Both the position numbers and the translations under genes were made by a program. This document shows, piece after piece, positions 1 through 4,236 of a stretch of DNA of 6,786 nucleotides (positions within the stretch are counted from its first letter, which is position 1; each line of letters starts with the position of its first letter). The notes beneath the pieces are model-generated. The model was given only the letters and a program-made list of their open reading frames with translations, searched no databases and was not told the DNA's origin. Source of the stretch: Cytophagales bacterium (GTDB lineage: Bacteria > Bacteroidota > Bacteroidia > Cytophagales > MED-G16); assembly GCA_029940715.1 (NCBI GenBank), contig JAPYTU010000080.1, forward strand, positions 1 to 6,786, given 5' to 3'.

Positions 1-165
1 ATTTGTCCCACCAATATGGACAATTCTATAATTTTTATGTGGATTATTTAATACTGAATCTAATTTTAATATATTTTTTAAACCAGGCTTATAAGCTCTT
101 TTCCCATTAATATGATAAACCGTAAGATTATTGTATAGAAACTTTGTAGTCTCCTTATAGTTCAT
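1..165 (-). CDS. folC: Folylpolyglutamate synthase / dihydrofolate synthase, N-terminal fragment (cut by the left window edge)
   Basis: Cytoplasmic Mur-ligase-fold enzyme that adds glutamate to dihydropteroate and/or tetrahydrofolate in an ATP-dependent reaction. Only the first 55 codons are present and the frame is open to the edge. The visible protein starts MNYKETTKFLYNNL and contains the FolC-typical stretch NGKRAYKPGLKNILKLDSVL (about residues 20-39). It ends with HIGGTN (50-55), which is the first half of the ATP-binding loop H-x-A/G-G-T-N-G-K-G-S; the catalytic glycine-lysine part lies outside the window. The ATG directly follows the TAG of the tonB-like gene with no spacer, so translation is probably coupled. 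Placement right after an exbB-exbD-tonB set is, from memory, common in Flavobacteriia. I see no break in the visible part. The family call is firm; whether it has both synthase activities cannot be judged. Confidence 0.9.
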   Translation of the reverse strand, partial: MNYKETTKFLYNNLTVYHINGKRAYKPGLKNILKLDSVLNNPHKNYRIVHIGGTN

Positions 166-921
166 CTAATTATTTTTAATAATAAATGTAATTTTTCCTT
201 TAGAGATCTCTGCAGGATTATTATTATTAGTTGGACTAAATGTTAATTTTAATATTTCTTCTCTATATATTTTTTCTACTTTAGGACTTAATGTTGTTTC
301 TAAAGTCTTTAAACCTATAATATCACCATAATAATCTACTATTAACTCAAAAACTATTTTACCACTTTCAGAACTATTATCTTTTGGATTAGGAAGAAAA
401 TCCCATATCCATCCTTGGATTTCTAAAGATGATCCTTCTTCTCCTGAGTTTGATTTTGAATTAAATAAAGCTCTTTCGTCAATTTTATTAGGTTTATTTT
501 CTTTTATAATTAAGCTTGAATCTATTAAAGAAGCATTACTTTCACTTTTATCAATATTTGTTTCATTAACTTCTTTTTTTGGAATAGGTATCTCTTCTTC
601 TAAATCATTCTCAATTTTATTTATATTTTTTACTTCTTCTTTTATTAATTTATCATCTATATTTTCAGTAATTGTTTCATCTAATTCTTCATTAGATGTT
701 TTTACAATATCATTTTTTTGATCTTCGGTATTTTCATCATTATTATTTAAAAAAGTATTGTCAAGAACTTCAGTTCCAATTTCAATACCATATTCTTCTG
801 GTGGTGGGTATGTTTCAGTCCAAGCAATTAGTATGAAGAGTAGTATAAAAAAAATAAAATTTGATAAAATGGTAAGATATATCGCCTTTCTTTTTATTTC
901 TTTATATTCTTTTTCTTGCAT
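166..921 (-). CDS. tonB: TonB/TolA-like energy transducer
   Basis: A 251-residue bitopic inner-membrane protein expected to carry proton-motive-force-driven motion from ExbB/ExbD to the outer membrane. Visible parts: a short charged cytoplasmic tail (1-13), one transmembrane helix (about 14-34), a YPPPEEYGIEIGTE segment (38-51) typical of Bacteroidota TonB proteins, an acidic Asn/Glu/Asp-rich linker (about 52-160), and a C-terminal TonB/TolA-type domain (about 168-250). That domain has the flavobacterial signatures GWIWD...PNPKDNSSESGKIVF, LETTLSPKVE and KGKITFIIK. Odd points: the linker has few prolines, unlike the usual Pro/Lys-rich TonB spacer, and the transmembrane Ser-x3-His motif appears as Thr17/Asn21. 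It begins inside the exbD stop codon (TAATG) and ends flush against folC. The symbol tonB reflects the family; a TolA-like role is equally possible given the neighbours. Confidence 0.88.
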   Translation of the reverse strand: MQEKEYKEIKRKAIYLTILSNFIFFILLFILIAWTETYPPPEEYGIEIGTEVLDNTFLNNNDENTEDQKNDIVKTSNEELDETITENIDDKLIKEEVKNINKIENDLEEEIPIPKKEVNETNIDKSESNASLIDSSLIIKENKPNKIDERALFNSKSNSGEEGSSLEIQGWIWDFLPNPKDNSSESGKIVFELIVDYYGDIIGLKTLETTLSPKVEKIYREEILKLTFSPTNNNNPAEISKGKITFIIKNN

Positions 922-1316
922 TATTTTTTACTTGGTTGAGTTGCAATAATCACTTTAGCTTCTAATGATGTTGCTATACCTGCAACATTAACTAAATGTT
1001 CAACAGGAACATCTTTATCACAATGCAGAACAACTAAGCCTTCTTTATCACCTATTTCATATCTTAAATGAATTTCTATATCAGAAATATTGACTTCTTT
1101 ATCATTTACAAAATATCTTAAATCTTTAGTTATTGTAACCGAAACCTTTTGGATAACAATTGTAGATGATTTACTTGATGGAAGACTAACAGGAAGACCT
1201 GATGGGGTTATAAATGATGCTGTTAACATAAAAAAAATTAATAATAAAAAGATGATATCAGTCATTGAAGACATACTAAATAATGGATTAATCTTATTAT
1301 TAGTTTTTAAATTCAT
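921..1316 (-). CDS. exbD: ExbD/TolR-family biopolymer transport protein
   Basis: A 131-residue inner-membrane protein that would form the proton channel with the ExbB-type pentamer and act on the TonB-like transducer and possibly peptidoglycan. It has a short cytoplasmic N-terminus, one transmembrane helix (about 19-36) with the family signature SSMTDIIFLLLIFFMLTASF, and a periplasmic domain (about 45-128). Asp20 matches the essential membrane aspartate of E. coli ExbD (Asp25) and TolR (Asp23), so it should be active. SGLPVSLPSS (39-48) matches the conserved post-membrane Leu-Pro motif of the family. Length is normal. Its ATG overlaps the exbB stop in the classic ATGA arrangement, and its TAA overlaps the next start by one base, so all three motor genes are translationally coupled. 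Sequence alone does not separate ExbD from TolR function. Confidence 0.93.
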   Translation of the reverse strand: MNLKTNNKINPLFSMSSMTDIIFLLLIFFMLTASFITPSGLPVSLPSSKSSTIVIQKVSVTITKDLRYFVNDKEVNISDIEIHLRYEIGDKEGLVVLHCDKDVPVEHLVNVAGIATSLEAKVIIATQPSKK

Positions 1317-2002
1317 CTTTTAGATTGTAAAGTTTCAATAAATTCAATGGTTGAATATTCCATTCTATAAATAAGTTTTTCAACTCTTGAAACAAGATAA
1401 TTATATGCTAGATAAGCTATTATACCAACAAATAATCCAGCAGCAGTAGATATCATAGCTTCATATATTCCACTAGATAATAATTTGGGGCTTACTGCAC
1501 CCTCTTCTTGGGCAATTGATATAAATGCTCGAATCATACCAATAACAGTTCCTAAAAAACCTAGCATAGGTGCAGCACCAGAAATAGTTGCCAATAAATT
1601 TAAATTTTTTTCTAGATTATAAATTTCTATTTTACCAACATTTTCTATTGAAGTTTCAATGTTTTTGAGACTATTTTCTATTTTATTTAATCCTTTTAAT
1701 ATCATTCTAGCAATAGGATTATTTGTGTCATTACAAATTAATTTAGCTCCATTAATATCATTATTATTAACCCTTTTTATTATTTCATCAGTAAAATTTT
1801 TTGGAGATTTAGACTCTTTATTTATTACCAAAATTCTTTCAATGAATATGTATATCGTTATTATAAAAAGAAGGAGAATAGGAATTATCATAAATCCTCC
1901 TTTAAATAGAAGGTCCATAACAGATATTTTTTCTTGAGCTTCTATAATAGTTAAAGCGTCTTGCTCATTTAAAATTTGAAGAATTAATATTTTAAGATCC
2001 AT
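1313..2002 (-). CDS. exbB: ExbB/TolQ/MotA-family proton channel protein
   Basis: A 229-residue polytopic inner-membrane protein, the proton-conducting stator partner of the ExbD-type protein downstream. Three membrane segments are visible: about 36-57 (GGFMIIPILLLFIITIYIF), 137-163 and 178-203. The second carries SGAAPMLGFLGTVIGM (141-156) and the third YEAMISTAAGLFVGI (180-194), both hallmark family motifs. Thr152, Glu181 and Thr186 align by eye with E. coli ExbB Thr148, Glu176 and Thr181, the channel-lining residues, so the channel appears intact. The cytoplasmic region between the first two helices (about 60-135) is charged and helical. The ATG at 2002 lies inside the end of the SPOR gene. 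I prefer it over the internal ATG at 1918 because flavobacterial homologues also have a hydrophilic N-terminal extension before the first helix. Confidence 0.94.
   Translation of the reverse strand: MDLKILILQILNEQDALTIIEAQEKISVMDLLFKGGFMIIPILLLFIITIYIFIERILVINKESKSPKNFTDEIIKRVNNNDINGAKLICNDTNNPIARMILKGLNKIENSLKNIETSIENVGKIEIYNLEKNLNLLATISGAAPMLGFLGTVIGMIRAFISIAQEEGAVSPKLLSSGIYEAMISTAAGLFVGIIAYLAYNYLVSRVEKLIYRMEYSTIEFIETLQSKR
1984..2002 (-). other. 19-nt overlap between the SPOR gene and exbB
   Basis: The exbB ATG lies across codons Leu-Trp (TTATGG) near the end of the SPOR domain, and the two genes share 19 nt in different frames. The shared bases encode the conserved WILKY tail of SPOR and the MDLKI start of ExbB. 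The overlap suggests coupled translation and a fixed gene order. Confidence 0.75.
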
Positions 2003-2568
2003 AATTTGTCATTTAATATTTTATTATAATTTTCTAATGATTTTTTTGCTGCATCAACATCATCAAATAAATCAACTCCTACCCTATGCATATTGTTCTT
2101 ATTAGGTAAAATTATTATTGGTTGATAACCTAAATTTAATAGCATATTAGCTTTATTTAAAGATAGTTTATAATTAGAAAAGCTACCTGCAATTATGTAA
2201 TATTTTCCGGTTAATTTATCCTGGGTCAAGACTTGAAGACTTTCAATTTCAATACTATTATTATTAATTATTTCTATTGTATGGTTGTTTTGAACAATTA
2301 TATTATCAGAATTTTTTGCAATAATCATATTATCTAATTTAAACTCAATAATCGTACTATCAATATTTTTTTGTTTAGTTCTAATGGAATCTATTTTAGA
2401 TACTATATTTTTATTTTTTAATAAATGTGTGTTGTTTTTTATATAATAAAAGACGCCAGTAGACAAGAATAGTATTATAAAAAGAAAAAAAAAATTAAAT
2501 TTTTTTTTAATCTTATATTTATTGGTATCAATATTTAATAAACCAAAATCATCATTATGTTCTTTCAT
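1984..2568 (-). CDS. Membrane-anchored SPOR-domain protein
   Basis: A 194-residue protein with a cytoplasmic N-terminus (1-23, ending in a basic YKIKKK stretch), one transmembrane helix (about 24-42, FNFFFLFIILFLSTGVF), a low-complexity Asn/Ile/Ser-rich periplasmic linker (about 45-118) and a C-terminal SPOR domain (about 121-194). The SPOR call rests on KYYIIAGSFSNYKLSLNKA, a central LGYQPIII strand, HRVGVDLFDD and a final LWILKY, which match the order of conserved SPOR elements. SPOR domains bind peptidoglycan lacking stem peptides, typically at the division septum (FtsN, DamX, DedD), and this layout is the same bitopic one. It starts 3 nt after the barrel gene, whose TGA is followed by a second in-frame TAA, and it overlaps exbB by 19 nt. 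No specific orthologue is recognised, so no symbol is given. Confidence 0.85.
   Translation of the reverse strand: MKEHNDDFGLLNIDTNKYKIKKKFNFFFLFIILFLSTGVFYYIKNNTHLLKNKNIVSKIDSIRTKQKNIDSTIIEFKLDNMIIAKNSDNIIVQNNHTIEIINNNSIEIESLQVLTQDKLTGKYYIIAGSFSNYKLSLNKANMLLNLGYQPIIILPNKNNMHRVGVDLFDDVDAAKKSLENYNKILNDKLWILKY
2485..2508. repeat. Back-to-back A and T homopolymer tracts inside the SPOR gene
   Basis: On the plus strand this is a run of ten A, then TTAAA, then a run of nine T. Read in the gene it is nine A followed shortly by ten T, coding for KKKFNFFF at the junction of the basic tail and the membrane helix. The frame is intact here. Such tracts are prone to polymerase slippage, but base composition plus a Lys/Phe-rich membrane anchor may explain it fully. 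Confidence 0.5.
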
Positions 2569-2571
2569 TTA

Positions 2572-4236
2572 TCAAAATTTTAATAATATACCTGCCATAG
2601 CATTAAATCCTAATTCTGGATACATAAAATAAAATTCATTTCTTTTATTAAGAATGTTATTAATGTCTAATTCAAAAGATATTTTATCATTTAGTTGATA
2701 ATTGGAGTATAAATAAAGATTTATATAATCATTTATATTAATAATATTAGAATTAAAATCCATAGCATAAGAATCTAACAATAAATGAACACCAATGTTA
2801 GATTTTAATCTATTATATAAAATCTCATTTTTTATATTTAAGTTGTATTTGGGTTTATATAAGACATCAGCATCTAAATCATATTTGTATTCTTCATTAT
2901 CAAATTCTCTAAAAACAAAATCAAAACTAGGATTGATATATGAGTTAATAGGAAATTTAAATGAAAAGTTTATTTGACTAATATATGTATCTTCATCGTA
3001 TCGGATTAATGTATATAAATAAATAGGTGTCGTTACAGGATAATTGCCTTTATTATTGTAGATATAATTAGTAAAGCCACTTAATGCTTTTTTTGAATAT
3101 GAAAGTTTTATATTTCCATTATTATTTAATTGGTATTCAACTGATGTTTTAATGTTAAACTTTTCGTTAGTATTATTTAATTTTCCAAAAATAAATGGAT
3201 CGTAAATAAATGGATTTGAATAAATTTTTTCTGAATATTTATTTGCAAATAATCCACCACCATAATTAACATTAAATGATAAATTATTTAGTTTATATTT
3301 TAAATTAACAATCGGATATATTCCTCCAAAATTTTTAGATTTTCCTTTATAACTTTTCGATGAACGATTTAATTTTCCTCCAATTAATAAATAAAAATTT
3401 TCTACATTATATTTTACTAATCCTGATAAATTATAAGTATTTATTATAAGTTTATCAAAAGAATTAAGATGATAATAATCATTATTAAATGCTATTAAAA
3501 AATTTAATTTTTTTGAAAGCAAATAATTAATTTTAAGATTAATAATATTATTGTACTCATCATATAGTAGGTCCTTGTAAAAAGAATTTTTATTTTCAAT
3601 TCTACCTAAAATTTTCTTATTAGAATAAGAATAACCATAATCAATTGAATATTTAGATGTATTTATTTTAATATCATTAAAATCTACTTTATTAAAATTT
3701 TCTAGATAACCATAGTATCCTGTAATTATTTTTTTAAAATTAAGTAGAGCATCAAATGTATTATTTCTCTTAGAATGTTTTAAATATAAATCAAAATCAG
3801 ACTCATTAAATCGACTATTATTTTCATGATAAATTCCTTTAAAATTTGATTTATGATAAAGGTTAAAATAAGAGCTCCAGTTATTATATTCATAAATTTT
3901 ACTTTTACCATGGATTAAAAAACTTTTATAATTACCTACTTGTAATCTGATATTATTTTTAGAAATATTATTATTTTCTGATTCTAGTCTTATAAACTTA
4001 TCAATTTTTTTATTATCATTTATTATTAAATAATTAAGGTATGAAAATTGAATATCTTCCCTATCTAATGTATAAACATCATTATTTATTTTATTTATTA
4101 TTTTATCAACTTTTGGTAATACAATTGAACTATTTTTTTCAATTAGTATTTGAGCATCTTCAATTTCACCCTCATTATTTTGACTATATGAAATGTTATA
4201 AAAAAATAATAATATGATTAAAATATATTTATTCAT
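2572..4236 (-). CDS. Outer-membrane beta-barrel protein, TonB-receptor-like but without a plug domain
   Basis: A 554-residue exported protein. MNKYILIILLFFYNISYSQ is a signal peptide with predicted cleavage near residue 18-19 and no lipobox cysteine. A short mature N-terminus follows, with EIEDAQILIEKNSSIVLP (24-41), a segment I recognise from flavobacterial barrel proteins found next to exbB/tonB sets. From about residue 95 on there are alternating aromatic/polar beta strands with Asn-rich turns. The end, DINNILNKR...MYPELGFNAMAGILLKF, matches the last strands of TonB-dependent receptors, including the terminal Phe used by the BAM machinery. It is much shorter than usual receptors and has no recognisable plug motifs. 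It is therefore better described as a receptor-like barrel than as a classical transporter. It overlaps the TPR gene by 8 nt and sits just before the SPOR gene. No substrate can be inferred. Confidence 0.8.
   Translation of the reverse strand: MNKYILIILLFFYNISYSQNNEGEIEDAQILIEKNSSIVLPKVDKIINKINNDVYTLDREDIQFSYLNYLIINDNKKIDKFIRLESENNNISKNNIRLQVGNYKSFLIHGKSKIYEYNNWSSYFNLYHKSNFKGIYHENNSRFNESDFDLYLKHSKRNNTFDALLNFKKIITGYYGYLENFNKVDFNDIKINTSKYSIDYGYSYSNKKILGRIENKNSFYKDLLYDEYNNIINLKINYLLSKKLNFLIAFNNDYYHLNSFDKLIINTYNLSGLVKYNVENFYLLIGGKLNRSSKSYKGKSKNFGGIYPIVNLKYKLNNLSFNVNYGGGLFANKYSEKIYSNPFIYDPFIFGKLNNTNEKFNIKTSVEYQLNNNGNIKLSYSKKALSGFTNYIYNNKGNYPVTTPIYLYTLIRYDEDTYISQINFSFKFPINSYINPSFDFVFREFDNEEYKYDLDADVLYKPKYNLNIKNEILYNRLKSNIGVHLLLDSYAMDFNSNIININDYINLYLYSNYQLNDKISFELDINNILNKRNEFYFMYPELGFNAMAGILLKF
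4229..4236 (-). other. 8-nt stop/start overlap coupling the TPR and barrel genes
   Basis: The coding strand reads ATGAATAA: the barrel ATG begins eight bases before the end of the TPR gene's TAA. The bases upstream are AT only (TTAAATAGAA) with no Shine-Dalgarno match, so initiation probably depends on ribosomes ending the TPR gene or on an unstructured AT-rich leader. Confidence 0.75.

Noticed and set aside
758..949. 63-residue plus-strand reading frame opposite the tonB/exbD junction
   Set aside because: It is the shadow of the tonB N-terminus on the other strand: its hydrophobic character comes from the antisense of the membrane helix, and it lies wholly within well-supported genes.
1090..1323. 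77-residue plus-strand reading frame opposite exbD
   Set aside because: Antisense shadow of a conserved gene, with no recognisable protein features.
1916..1918. Alternative exbB start at the internal ATG (Met29)
   Set aside because: It would avoid the 19-nt overlap with the SPOR gene, but it would remove the hydrophilic N-terminal extension seen in flavobacterial homologues and leave only a few residues before the first membrane helix.
1659..1937. 92-residue plus-strand reading frame opposite exbB, looking like a small membrane protein
   Set aside because: Its hydrophobic stretches mirror the exbB membrane and cytoplasmic region; the opposite strand is clearly the coding one.
2795..2977. 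60-residue plus-strand reading frame opposite the barrel gene
   Set aside because: It lies wholly inside a gene with clear barrel-protein features and has no family signature of its own.
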